Positions 44,402-53,098 of a stretch of DNA of 64,000 bases are shown piece after piece. Both the position numbers and the translations under genes were made by a program. This DNA is from Pseudomonas putida (GTDB lineage: Bacteria > Pseudomonadota > Gammaproteobacteria > Pseudomonadales > Pseudomonadaceae). The notes under the pieces were generated by a model. The model made no database searches, had not been told where the DNA came from, and worked only from the letters and a program-made list of their open reading frames with translations. Numbering within the stretch: the first letter of the stretch is position 1; each line of letters opens with the position of its first letter. The DNA lies in assembly GCF_004357765.1 (NCBI RefSeq), contig NZ_SMTE01000001.1, forward strand, positions 310,001 to 374,000. The letters run 5' to 3'.

Positions 44402-45715
44402 ATGAGGCACGCACTCGCCTGCACATTGGCCCTGCTGTTCGCCGCACCCGCCACCCAGGCCTATGAGTTGTACAACCAAGACGGCACCATCCTCAACGCC
44501 GACCTCGAAGCCCTGTTCGGGGTGTTCCACAGCGACGAAAGCTTCAACCAGGCCGGCAACCGCCAACCCGGCAGCACCGCGTGGCAGGAGGGCTACGTCA
44601 AGTACGGCCTCAGCGGGAGCCAGGCCCTGCCCGATGCCGGCACGCTCTACGGCGCCTTCAACCTGCTGAGCTCCGCCACCTGGGGCGATGGCGATGCCGC
44701 CGGCCTGACCCTCGGCGACGAGCGCCGTACCGCCATCGAAGACCTTTACCTGGGCTGGCGCTCGGCCAACCTGTTCCCCTCGCTGGGCGAGGACGGCGTG
44801 GACATTTCCGGTGGCCGCCAGGTGGTGACCCTCGGTGATGGATTCCTGATCCAAGGCGACCCGGTGAACCTGGGCAAGGTCGACCTGGGCGCCAACTTCG
44901 ACCGCGGCGGGGCCTACTACCTGGCCGCACGCAAGGCCTTCGATCGCACCGCCGTGCTGCGCCTGGGCGGCAACCAGGGCTGGCGCGGCGATCTGATGTG
45001 GCTGAAGTCCGATAACCATTACCAGGCCGATACCTCGCTGGCGGTGGCCAACCTGGAGCATGTCGCCGACGCAGGCACCGTCGGCCTGAGCTGGATTCGC
45101 GGTCTCGATGTGGACCAGCGTTACGCGCAGATCATGGGCCTGGAACACCGCGACGGCATGGACACCGCCAGCCTGCGTGGGCGCGGCAACCTGGGGGTGA
45201 AAGACCTGGAGCTGGCCGCTGAGTACGTGACCCAGGACAAGACCGGCGGACGCGAGAACGCCTGGTACCTGGAGGGCAACTGGACCTTCTCGGAACTACC
45301 CTGGTCACCGACCGCCACCTACCGCTACAGCCGTTTCTCCGAAGACTTCGACCCGTTGTTCTATGGACTGAGCCGTGGCTACGGCACCTGGTTCCAGGGA
45401 GAAGTGGCGGCCAACTACGCCGGGCCGTTCAACAAGAACAGTCAGGTGCATCACGTGGCACTCAAAGGCAAGCCACGGGACGATCTGACCGTCGGCGCGC
45501 TGTACTTCGACTTCGATACGTTGGATACCGACCAGGGCAACCTCGGCGGTCGGGAGCTGGACCTGTATGTGGAATGGATGGTCAACGATCATCTGCTGAT
45601 CAGCCCGGTGGTGGGGTTCTACAAGCCGGAGCGCAGCGCAGCCAATGGCGGCACGCAGTTGGGTGGACGAGATACAGGGACCTACATGCAGTTGATCGTC
45701 GGGACCTTCTTCTGA
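44402..45715 (+). CDS. Outer-membrane porin-like protein of the amine locus
   Basis: A 437-residue protein with a signal peptide (MRHALACTLALLFAAPATQA, cleaved after about residue 20) and a body of alternating beta strands ending GTYMQLIVGTFF, with terminal Phe. It is therefore an outer-membrane barrel. It resembles the DUF1302/OprD-neighbour type of porin-like proteins, but I cannot name the family firmly. GGAG precedes the ATG at 44402; the ATG at 44390 has no ribosome site. It follows the aldehyde dehydrogenase across a REP pair and is likely co-regulated. The most plausible role is uptake of the amine or its products. Confidence 0.8.
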   Translation: MRHALACTLALLFAAPATQAYELYNQDGTILNADLEALFGVFHSDESFNQAGNRQPGSTAWQEGYVKYGLSGSQALPDAGTLYGAFNLLSSATWGDGDAAGLTLGDERRTAIEDLYLGWRSANLFPSLGEDGVDISGGRQVVTLGDGFLIQGDPVNLGKVDLGANFDRGGAYYLAARKAFDRTAVLRLGGNQGWRGDLMWLKSDNHYQADTSLAVANLEHVADAGTVGLSWIRGLDVDQRYAQIMGLEHRDGMDTASLRGRGNLGVKDLELAAEYVTQDKTGGRENAWYLEGNWTFSELPWSPTATYRYSRFSEDFDPLFYGLSRGYGTWFQGEVAANYAGPFNKNSQVHHVALKGKPRDDLTVGALYFDFDTLDTDQGNLGGRELDLYVEWMVNDHLLISPVVGFYKPERSAANGGTQLGGRDTGTYMQLIVGTFF

Positions 45716-45762
45716 TCCCCGGACCTTATCGCTGGCAAGCCGGCGATAAGGTCACCAAGGTT

Positions 45763-47055
45763 TCAGCGATACCCCTGCTCAGCCAACCATCGCCGGAGCA
45801 TGAACTGCTGCGCCTGAGGCCTGTCATGCAACAGGGTTTCAAGCGATTCGCCGCGGCACAATCGCCGTACCACCGGCGCCAACTCCATCCCATGCAGATG
45901 CCACACCCCAAGCGGTTGGTCCGCGGTGACCACCACTTCGGCCTCATCCACCAGGCCGTCACGTAGCACGGGGCGCCGCGCCACCTGTATCGCCTGCCAA
46001 TGCGCCGCCTGGTGCATCGGTTGGGCGTCCGGCCAGACCTGGCGGCGGTCCCAGAATGGCTGCCCGACACGGGTTGCTTCCTGGGCATAGAAGTCGCGCC
46101 CCATGCGGGCAAAGCGCAGAAACAGTTGCTCGATACGCTGCTGATGGAACTGCTTGGCCAACGCCGCTCGCTCAGGCCGACGCAGCAAGGTGTTGATCAC
46201 CACCGGTGCCTGCAATGCCGAAGACAGCGACTGGAAAATGCCATTACCCGACAGTGGGTCAACCGCCATCGCGGCATCCCCCACCCGCAGCCAGTCGTCC
46301 CCTATGCACTCGCCGGCGAGAATCGCCGTACTGCTGCGTGCATACACCTGGGCAGGCTCCAAGGCCTGTAGGCCGAACAGCTCGGCCACCAGTGCCGAAG
46401 CACGTCGGCGCTCGGCGCAGTGGCCAGGCAATGCCACCTTGCCCGGCAGACGCTCGGCGTCCAGGGTCACTTGCCAGTAGCAACGACCGTCGGCGAGGCG
46501 GGCCATCCACGCCCAGCCATCGTCCAGGCTCTCGACCGCCGAAGCCGGCTCGCCAGGTTCGCCCTGCCAGAGGTTGAGCAGGCTGACGGTCTCCGGCCCG
46601 CGCAAGCGGTCGGCGGCCAGCGGCGCCTGGCGACCACGCGCCTCGACCAGGAAACGGCCTTGCAGCAACTGGCCGTCAGTCAGATGCACCTGATATCCAG
46701 CGACATGCGTCACCTCGCGAATTCGCCCGTGCACCAGGGTCACGCCAGCTCGCCTCAGGTCATCGCGCAGAGCGAGGTCGAAACGCTGGCGGTCCAGTAG
46801 GAACTCCTGGTTCAACCGCGAATGCTGGCCATTCCAACGCACTTGACGCGACGCCGGCACCGCCGCTTGCGTCAGCGCTTGACCCAGCCCAGCATGGCGC
46901 AGCCCTTCCAACACACGCTGCGATACCCCTTCGACAGCTGCGAAACGGCGCCAGTCGGAGATTACGGTGACCGGGTAGCCCAGGCGCCGCAGACCGATGG
47001 CCGTGGCGGCACCGGCAGGGCCTGCGCCGAGGATCAGGATGTGCGGTTCAGACAT
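45763..47055 (-). CDS. qhpG: Flavin monooxygenase for tryptophylquinone formation
   Basis: A 430-residue FAD-dependent monooxygenase with a tryptophan-halogenase-like fold. The N-terminal dinucleotide motif is GAGPAG at 10-15, and the second FAD motif is WLRVGDAAMAVDPLSGNGI near residue 270. In characterised systems QhpG hydroxylates the Trp of QhpC to start cysteine tryptophylquinone formation. The start at 47055 overlaps the qhpE stop by eight bases, so the two are coupled. It ends 48 bases from the convergent outer-membrane protein gene. The halogenase Lys/Glu pair was not confirmed by eye. Confidence 0.92.
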   Translation of the reverse strand: MSEPHILILGAGPAGAATAIGLRRLGYPVTVISDWRRFAAVEGVSQRVLEGLRHAGLGQALTQAAVPASRQVRWNGQHSRLNQEFLLDRQRFDLALRDDLRRAGVTLVHGRIREVTHVAGYQVHLTDGQLLQGRFLVEARGRQAPLAADRLRGPETVSLLNLWQGEPGEPASAVESLDDGWAWMARLADGRCYWQVTLDAERLPGKVALPGHCAERRRASALVAELFGLQALEPAQVYARSSTAILAGECIGDDWLRVGDAAMAVDPLSGNGIFQSLSSALQAPVVINTLLRRPERAALAKQFHQQRIEQLFLRFARMGRDFYAQEATRVGQPFWDRRQVWPDAQPMHQAAHWQAIQVARRPVLRDGLVDEAEVVVTADQPLGVWHLHGMELAPVVRRLCRGESLETLLHDRPQAQQFMLRRWLAEQGYR

Positions 47056-47725
47056 CTGCCGCACCTCGCCGCTCAGGACCGATGAACGTGGCATTGGCGC
47101 GCAGCCACGCCACCACCTGAGCGTGTCCGAGGTCTGGCTGCTGACGCAGCAAGGCGGCGATGCGTCCGCTCAACGCCGCACAGCCCAGGCTTGCTCCGGC
47201 CATGTTGCGCTGCCCCACGTGGCCGCCGAAATCGGCCTGGGCGCTGCCCAGCCAGGACCATTGCCCCGGTGCGCAACGGGCATCGCCCGTGACGCGAATG
47301 ACACCCGGGTAGCTGGCCGGATACACCGGCCCACCCCGCGCCGGGCTGGAGGCACAGAGCAGCACGCCAGATGCCTGCGCTTCGGCGCAGGCCTGGCGCA
47401 GCACCGGGCGGTCCTGTTGCAGCCCGAGGCTCAGGTTGACCACGCTCACACCCTGCTCTGCCAGCCACAACAATGCCGCGGCCACCTGCAAGGCACTGGT
47501 GCTGCCCTGGCCGTTGAACACCTGGGCCAGCAAGAGCGGCGTCTGGCCGGCCTCGGCTTGCAGGCTGGCCACTACGGCGCTGCCGTGCCCTAGCCGATCG
47601 GGCTGCAGTGCGCCCTCGTGCATCACGCCGTCTTCCAGCCAGAAACACCGCCCTTGCACGACCGCGCCTGCCTGACCGGGCGCGCAGCCGCTGTCGATGA
47701 CGCCGACACGCACGTCATGGCTCAT
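47048..47725 (-). CDS. qhpE: Subtilisin-like leader protease for QhpC
   Basis: A 225-residue S8-family serine protease. The catalytic triad is D11 in VIDSGC, H47 in GHGSAV and S179 in GASLGC. There is no signal peptide, in keeping with a cytoplasmic enzyme that removes the 28-residue QhpC leader. The usual oxyanion-hole Asn motif (AGN) is not visible; the region reads CASSPARGG. The enzyme may therefore depend on its partner complex or work slowly. It overlaps qhpF by 11 bases and qhpG by eight, placing it in the middle of the coupled set qhpF-qhpE-qhpG. Confidence 0.92.
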   Translation of the reverse strand: MSHDVRVGVIDSGCAPGQAGAVVQGRCFWLEDGVMHEGALQPDRLGHGSAVVASLQAEAGQTPLLLAQVFNGQGSTSALQVAAALLWLAEQGVSVVNLSLGLQQDRPVLRQACAEAQASGVLLCASSPARGGPVYPASYPGVIRVTGDARCAPGQWSWLGSAQADFGGHVGQRNMAGASLGCAALSGRIAALLRQQPDLGHAQVVAWLRANATFIGPERRGAADV

Positions 47726-49448
47726 CCCGGACCACCTCGTGGGGACGTACAGCCAGTGCGCCGTTGTGCAAATGCAGGTGCAGATCGGCATCGGCCAGGG
47801 TCGAGGGACGGTGACTGATGAGGATTCGGGTGCGCCCGGCGAACAATTGGTCGATGGCGGCGATCACCTCGCGCTCGGTGGCTTCGTCCACCGCCGAGGT
47901 GGCTTCGTCCAGCACCAGGATCGACGGCCCCTGGAGCACCGCACGGGCAATGGCAATGCGCTGCTTCTGCCCGCCGGAGAGCTGCTGCCCACGCTCGCCG
48001 AGCAGACCATCGAGGCCCAGCGGCAGGCTATCCACCAGACCCTCGAGGTGCGCCAGGCGCACCACCTGTTCGAGTGCCTCGCGGCTGGCCTGTGGCGCAC
48101 CATAGGCGAGGTTCTGTGCCAGGGTACCGCGAAACAGCACGATGTCCTGACTGACCACGGCGATGCGCCGACGCAAGGCCGCCAGGTCGAGTTCGCGCAG
48201 ATCGGCACCATCGAGCAAGATACGCCCGGCATCGGGATCGTAGAAGCGTTGCAACAAGTCGATCAGGGTCGACTTGCCGACCCCCGAGGCGCCACTGATC
48301 GCCACCTTGAGTCCCGCAGGAAGGCAGACATCGACGTCGGCCAGGACCGCGCCCTGGCGCCCCTCATGGGTGAAGCGCACGCCCTCCAGGCGCAACTCGC
48401 CCGGCCCGTCCGGCATTGGCCGGGGCGTCTGGGTTTCGCGCACGGCCACGGCTTCTCGCTTGAGCTCCATCACCCGGCCCAGGCTCACCGCCATGCGCTG
48501 CACCGCCACGTACAGGCCCAGCAGGCTCTGCACCGGCCCTACCGCCATGCCCATGTAAGTGGAAAAGGCGATCAACGCCCCCAGTTGCCAATGGCCCTGG
48601 ATCACCCACCAGCCGCCCACCAGGAACGCACAGGCGCGGCACCAGGACGTCAGGGTGCCGGGCACCGCCTGGGTGAAGAATTCGGTCACCTGGAGTTTCA
48701 GCAACTGGCGCATGTAGCCCTGTCCGAGCTGATCCAGGCGCCCGGCCTCACGGCCTTGCTGGCCGGCGGCCTGGATGAACTTCATCGCCGGCAATGTCTC
48801 GACCAGAAACGACGACACATCCGCCGAACGCTCGCGCAGGCTGCGCACCTCACGTTCGACCTTGCGCCGCATCCAGCGCAGCCAGACCACCTGCACCGGA
48901 ACCAGCAGCGCCAGCAGCAACGACAACTGCCATGACAGGGTCAGCATCAGCACCACCGAGCCCACCAGACCGATGATCGCCGACACCGCCGAGAACAGCG
49001 AGTCGACGGCAAAGCGCTGGATCTCGGCGACGTCGCCGTCCAGCCGGGAGAGGATATCGCCGATGCGCCGCCGCCCGTAGAAACTCGGTGACAGTTGCTG
49101 CAGATGCCGGTACAGGTCATCGCGCAAGGCGAACAGGATACGCCCGGACAAACGCGTGTGCAGGTAACGGTTGACCCCTGCCAGCACGGTGCCGAACAGG
49201 CCAGCGATGATCATCACCGCGGCCATGTGCCAGAGGGTCTGGTAATCCTTGGCCAACAAGCCTTCGTCGATCAGTGTCTTGACCAGCCAGGGTTGTATCA
49301 GCGCCAGCATCGTGGCCCCCAATGACAACCCGAGCAGGACCGCGATGGCAGCACGGTGCGGGCGCACGAACCCATACAGCCAGGCCAGGGCCTGGCGCAT
49401 CAGCAATGGGTCGCTGGAATCCACCAGCCTTGCGAACAGTCCGCCCAT
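47715..49448 (-). CDS. qhpF: ABC exporter for the gamma subunit (fused permease-ATPase)
   Basis: A 577-residue half-transporter. Six membrane helices (about 15-310) are followed by an ATPase domain with Walker A GASGVGKST, signature LSGGQKQRIAIARA, Walker B ILVLDEATS and a switch His in ISHRPS. In known systems QhpF carries the modified QhpC to the periplasm. Its ATG (49448) lies one base from the stop of the upstream regulator gene, so regulator, exporter, protease and monooxygenase appear to form one operon. The permease N terminus lacks a C39 peptidase domain; the protease is the separate QhpE. Confidence 0.94.
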   Translation of the reverse strand: MGGLFARLVDSSDPLLMRQALAWLYGFVRPHRAAIAVLLGLSLGATMLALIQPWLVKTLIDEGLLAKDYQTLWHMAAVMIIAGLFGTVLAGVNRYLHTRLSGRILFALRDDLYRHLQQLSPSFYGRRRIGDILSRLDGDVAEIQRFAVDSLFSAVSAIIGLVGSVVLMLTLSWQLSLLLALLVPVQVVWLRWMRRKVEREVRSLRERSADVSSFLVETLPAMKFIQAAGQQGREAGRLDQLGQGYMRQLLKLQVTEFFTQAVPGTLTSWCRACAFLVGGWWVIQGHWQLGALIAFSTYMGMAVGPVQSLLGLYVAVQRMAVSLGRVMELKREAVAVRETQTPRPMPDGPGELRLEGVRFTHEGRQGAVLADVDVCLPAGLKVAISGASGVGKSTLIDLLQRFYDPDAGRILLDGADLRELDLAALRRRIAVVSQDIVLFRGTLAQNLAYGAPQASREALEQVVRLAHLEGLVDSLPLGLDGLLGERGQQLSGGQKQRIAIARAVLQGPSILVLDEATSAVDEATEREVIAAIDQLFAGRTRILISHRPSTLADADLHLHLHNGALAVRPHEVVRDEP

Positions 49449-49449
49449 G

Positions 49450-51360
49450 TCAGCCGCGCAACTGTTTGAGCTTGCGATACAGGGTCGCCCGGCTGATGCC
49501 GAGCGCCTCGGCGGCGGCCGTGACGTTGCCCTGATGGCGCGCCAATGCACTGCGGATCATTTCCAGCTCGTTGTCCTTGAGGCTACCCGAAGGTGAACTG
49601 CCACAGGTCAGCTCATCGAGCAGACAGTCGGTCAGGTGATCGAGGGTCAGCACCGGCTCGTCCTCCTCGCGCATGGCCAGGGCGGTGCGCACGACCATTT
49701 CCAGCTGGCGGATGTTGCCCGGCCAGTCGAAGCCTTCGAGCAAGGCCGCCAAGGCGGGGTCGAGGGTCACGCTGCCTGCCCCGAAGCGCTCCAGCACCCC
49801 CTGGACGATGGCCACCAGGTCCTCGCGTTCGCGCAGCGCCGGCAGGCGCAACGATACGCCGTTGACGCGGTAGTAGAGGTCTTCGCGAAAGTGTTGCTCA
49901 TTGACCAGGCGCTTGAGGTCGCGGTGGGTGGCGCAGATCAGCGCCACGTCGATGTCCTGTTCCTCGCCGGCGCCCAGCGGCGCCACCCGGCGCTCCTGCA
50001 GCACGCGCAACAACCGCGCCTGCAACGCCAACGGCATGTCACCGATCTCGTCGAGGAACAACGTACCGCCATGGGCCTGCATCAACCGCCCGACCATGCC
50101 GCCGCGACGGGAACCGGTAAAGGCGCCGTCGCGGTAGCCGAACAGCTCGGACTCGATCAGCCCTTCGGGAATCGCCGCGCAGTTGACTGCGACGAAGGCC
50201 TTGTCGGCGCGCTGGCTGGCCTGGTGCAGGGCGCGGGCGACCACTTCCTTGCCGGTGCCGGTTTCGCCCAGAAGCAGCACCGGCAGGCCGTTGCCCAGCC
50301 CCTGCCGGGCCATGCGCAGACTGCGCGCCAATCGCGCATCGCCACCGGCCAGCGCGTCGAGCGCCGGCGATTTGGCCGAAGGCGTCGGCTTGGCCACCGC
50401 CGCGCCTGGGATCTGGCTATGGCGCGGTAGCTGCAGGGCGCGGAAGAAGAACTCGCCCCGGGCCGTGTGCACGCTGCTCGTGCCACCCTGCCACAGGCGA
50501 GCGATAAAGGCTGGGGAACGCTCGCCGAGCAAGTCGCTGCTCCGCCTTCCCAGCAGGTCCTGGCGGGCGATCTGCAGCAACTGGCAGGCATTGTCGTTCG
50601 CCGCCAGCACTTCGCCATCGAGGGTCAACGCGAGCAGACCGTGCCAGGCGCTGTTGAGGTATTGCGGTCGGCTGTGGAAGGCCAGCACCAGGTGTTCCGG
50701 GTAGCACAGGCCGAACATCCGGCTTTCGATGTTGCCAGCGGCCAGCATCAGCATCGACAGGCTGTCCTGGGGCTGGGCCAGGGCTCCTTCGCGGGTGATG
50801 TCGAGCACGCCGATCACCTGGCCACTGGGGTCGCGCAGCGGCACCGAGGTACAGGAGAACGGGCTGAGCCGGTCGAGGTAGTGTTCGCCGCAGTCGATCA
50901 GCGTGGGCCGGCCTTCCACTACAGCGGTGCCGATGGCATTGGTACCGCGCAGTGACTCGCTCCAGCAACTACCAGGGTGCAGGTCGCGCAGGCCTTCACG
51001 GTCGAGGACCTGGGTCTGCCCCTCGATGGCCAGCAGGTTGGCCTGGGCATCGCCGAGGATGACGATGCCGGCCTTGCCTTGGCGCGCGACCAGGTAATCG
51101 AGCTCGGGGGTGACGGCGTCGACCAGCAGGCGGTTTTGCTCGAGCAATTGGCGCAAGTCATGGCGTTGGGCCAGGGTCGTACCGAGCTGTTCGCCTTGCA
51201 GGCAATCCAGGCCATGGCCGAGGCTACGCCGCCAGGAGGCGTCGATCTCATCGCGCAGCACGCCCAACGGCAATTCGCCCTCACTGGCCAGGCGCAATCG
51301 CGCCTGCCGGGACCGATGCAGAGGATCTTGGGCGTTCGTTGTGGGGAGTTGTCGCGCCAT
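49450..51360 (-). CDS. Sigma-54-dependent activator, AcoR-like
   Basis: A 636-residue activator with an AcoR-type N terminus and GAF domain ([23 protein letters not shown]), a PAS-like middle ([20 protein letters not shown]), an AAA+ domain with [15 protein letters not shown], and a C-terminal Fis helix-turn-helix ([20 protein letters not shown]). The sigma-54 contact loop reads GAFTGS, not GAFTGA. The start at 51360 has GGAGCGAGAG before it; the extension to 51537 is low-complexity and unlike the family. It heads the qhpF-E-G operon and is the probable regulator of the sigma-54 promoters of the amine genes. Confidence 0.92.
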   Translation of the reverse strand: MARQLPTTNAQDPLHRSRQARLRLASEGELPLGVLRDEIDASWRRSLGHGLDCLQGEQLGTTLAQRHDLRQLLEQNRLLVDAVTPELDYLVARQGKAGIVILGDAQANLLAIEGQTQVLDREGLRDLHPGSCWSESLRGTNAIGTAVVEGRPTLIDCGEHYLDRLSPFSCTSVPLRDPSGQVIGVLDITREGALAQPQDSLSMLMLAAGNIESRMFGLCYPEHLVLAFHSRPQYLNSAWHGLLALTLDGEVLAANDNACQLLQIARQDLLGRRSSDLLGERSPAFIARLWQGGTSSVHTARGEFFFRALQLPRHSQIPGAAVAKPTPSAKSPALDALAGGDARLARSLRMARQGLGNGLPVLLLGETGTGKEVVARALHQASQRADKAFVAVNCAAIPEGLIESELFGYRDGAFTGSRRGGMVGRLMQAHGGTLFLDEIGDMPLALQARLLRVLQERRVAPLGAGEEQDIDVALICATHRDLKRLVNEQHFREDLYYRVNGVSLRLPALREREDLVAIVQGVLERFGAGSVTLDPALAALLEGFDWPGNIRQLEMVVRTALAMREEDEPVLTLDHLTDCLLDELTCGSSPSGSLKDNELEMIRSALARHQGNVTAAAEALGISRATLYRKLKQLRG

Positions 51361-51665
51361 CTCTCGCTCCAGCTGTGGCCCCTTTCGGTTGGGGGCTGCG
51401 TGCTTGGTTTTTTTTCCGCAGTGTGCGGGAGAAATTGATGGGCGTCGAGGTGTTCGGCTTGGGTTCAGCGGGGTGGCATATACCGGGCGCCGCCCGCGCG
51501 GCGCATCGCGAGCGGCGCTCGATCTGCGCTCCACCACACCACCAAAATCGAGCCCCTTTCAGCCCCACCACCCACCCAAACCTGGGGAACACCGCCCACC
51601 GCGAAATCGCATCCTCCCTCCTGAAAGCGCTGTGCCACAAGGCTTGCAGACATTCTTCACAAACT

Positions 51666-51680
51666 TGGCACGGCTGTTGC
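51666..51680 (+). promoter_or_regulatory. Sigma-54 promoter of the amyloid operon
   Basis: TGGCAC-GGCTG-TTGC is a perfect -24/-12 element, 57 bases before the start of the first secreted-protein gene, giving a leader of about 46 bases. It is nearly identical to the aldehyde dehydrogenase promoter. The rest of the 377-base gap (51361-51737) holds the regulator promoter region and a small CCGCA-GTG-TGCGG inverted repeat (51416-51428); no TGTTTCA half-sites were seen there. Confidence 0.78.
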
Positions 51681-51737
51681 CGATGTCCCTGCAGACGCCC
51701 CAAGTCCCATGGGCCCGTTTGCAGGAGGTATCGATTC

Positions 51738-53066
51738 ATGCACCGACCGAAACTTCACCCGCTGGCACTGGCGATCGTCGCCGGCCTGCTCCAGGTCCCG
51801 GCACACGCTGCGCTGTACGCAGTCGACCCGGGTGAATACACCTCAGACCATGGCAACTTCCCTGCCTGGTATCAAGACAGTCATGGGCGCACCTTGGACC
51901 TGTGCCTGAGCAAAGCCGTCAGTTCCAGGGTCGCAGGTGCTCCTGGAGCGCCTTCCTACATGTGCACGCTGCTGCCGACACCCGGCGTGTTCGATGACAC
52001 CCAGCCCATCGCGTTCCCCGGCAACTTCCCCGATGAAGCCTTCTGGTTCACCGCCGACGCCGCCATCGTCGATGCGGCGCGCGGGATCGACCTGAGCTAT
52101 GGCAGCGCGATCGAAGCGGCATTCGCCTCGGGAGATCCGGTCGAAGGCGACCAGGTCAGCTTCGCCCGTGTGCGCATTCGTGTCGATGTGCCGACTGCCG
52201 GCACCTACGTCATCACCCACCCCTACGGCGTCGAAGTGTTCGACGTCCCTGCCGGTGGTCGCCGCGCGATCAATATGACCCGCGATATCGGCATCGGCGC
52301 AGCGGGCGACTTCAGCGGCGCGCTCAAGGGTGACGTCGGGCCGTTCCTGCGCAGCGTCAACGGCCCTTACACCGAAGCCGGGGAGCGCTTCATCGGCGAC
52401 CCCAACTTGAACGAGGCGGTCACAGGCAGCCCGTTCAACACCAACTTCGTGCGCATCGAAGGCCCCAATGGCCTGGACCTGCGTACCGATCTGTTCGCGA
52501 TATCCGGGAAGCTCTCCGAGGTAGCGCGCCCTACCCCGCTGATTCCCCTGCGCAGCACCTACTCCCGGCGCACCGAGAATGGCGACCTGCTCGCCCAGCA
52601 AGACATTTTCGTTTTGGCACCTCCGCCGCCCGCCAATGTCACCCTGACCAGCCAGACGCCGAACCTGGCGCTGACCGAGGCCAACGGCACCGGCACCTGG
52701 TACGCCCAGTCGGCACTGAGCCCGGCATTGCCCACCACCGTTCTGATCAATGCCGACAACAGCCTGGCCATTGCGACCAGCCAAGCCACCGAGGCCGCCC
52801 TACCGCTGACCGATCTGGTCAGCATCACACGTGCCGAGTACAGCCTGGCAACCGGCACTCTCAGCCTGGTAGCCAGCAGCAGTGATGAAACCGACCCACC
52901 GGCCTTCACTGCCCAGAGCGCAGACGGCGTGCCAATCGGTGACCTCATCGGCGACGGCCCAGTGAAAACGCTCAACCAATCGATCACACCTCTACCGCCA
53001 GCCCAGGTGCGCGTCACCAGCACCCACGGCGGTAGCGATATCGAAGACGTGGTGCTGGTGCCATGA
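51738..53066 (+). CDS. Secreted protein of unknown function, paralogue 1 of the curli operon
   Basis: A 442-residue protein with a signal peptide (cleavage after PAHA, about residue 24) and a mature N terminus ALYAVDPG. I do not recognise the family. Residues 25-270 are similar over their whole length to the next gene product: conserved Cys in LDLC and SYMCTLLP, then VITHPYGVE, GRRAINMTRDIGIG and GDPNLNE..GSPFNTNFVRI. The C-terminal part (about 285-442) looks like two beta-sandwich domains. AGGAGG precedes the ATG. It is the first gene after a sigma-54 promoter and is followed by its paralogue after 33 bases and then by curlin genes. So it is probably an extracellular or surface accessory of the fibres. 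Confidence 0.85.
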   Translation: MHRPKLHPLALAIVAGLLQVPAHAALYAVDPGEYTSDHGNFPAWYQDSHGRTLDLCLSKAVSSRVAGAPGAPSYMCTLLPTPGVFDDTQPIAFPGNFPDEAFWFTADAAIVDAARGIDLSYGSAIEAAFASGDPVEGDQVSFARVRIRVDVPTAGTYVITHPYGVEVFDVPAGGRRAINMTRDIGIGAAGDFSGALKGDVGPFLRSVNGPYTEAGERFIGDPNLNEAVTGSPFNTNFVRIEGPNGLDLRTDLFAISGKLSEVARPTPLIPLRSTYSRRTENGDLLAQQDIFVLAPPPPANVTLTSQTPNLALTEANGTGTWYAQSALSPALPTTVLINADNSLAIATSQATEAALPLTDLVSITRAEYSLATGTLSLVASSSDETDPPAFTAQSADGVPIGDLIGDGPVKTLNQSITPLPPAQVRVTSTHGGSDIEDVVLVP

Positions 53067-53098
53067 ACAGACAAAGGCTCAGCCTTCAAGGAGGCAGC

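Noticed and set aside
51416-51428. CCGCA-GTG-TGCGG inverted repeat next to a run of T.
   Set aside because: The T-run is on the wrong side for a terminator on either strand, and no regulator can be linked to it.
51339-51737. 133-codon N-terminal extension of the first secreted protein.
   Set aside because: It would cross the sigma-54 promoter and hide the signal peptide; AGGAGG marks the start at 51738.
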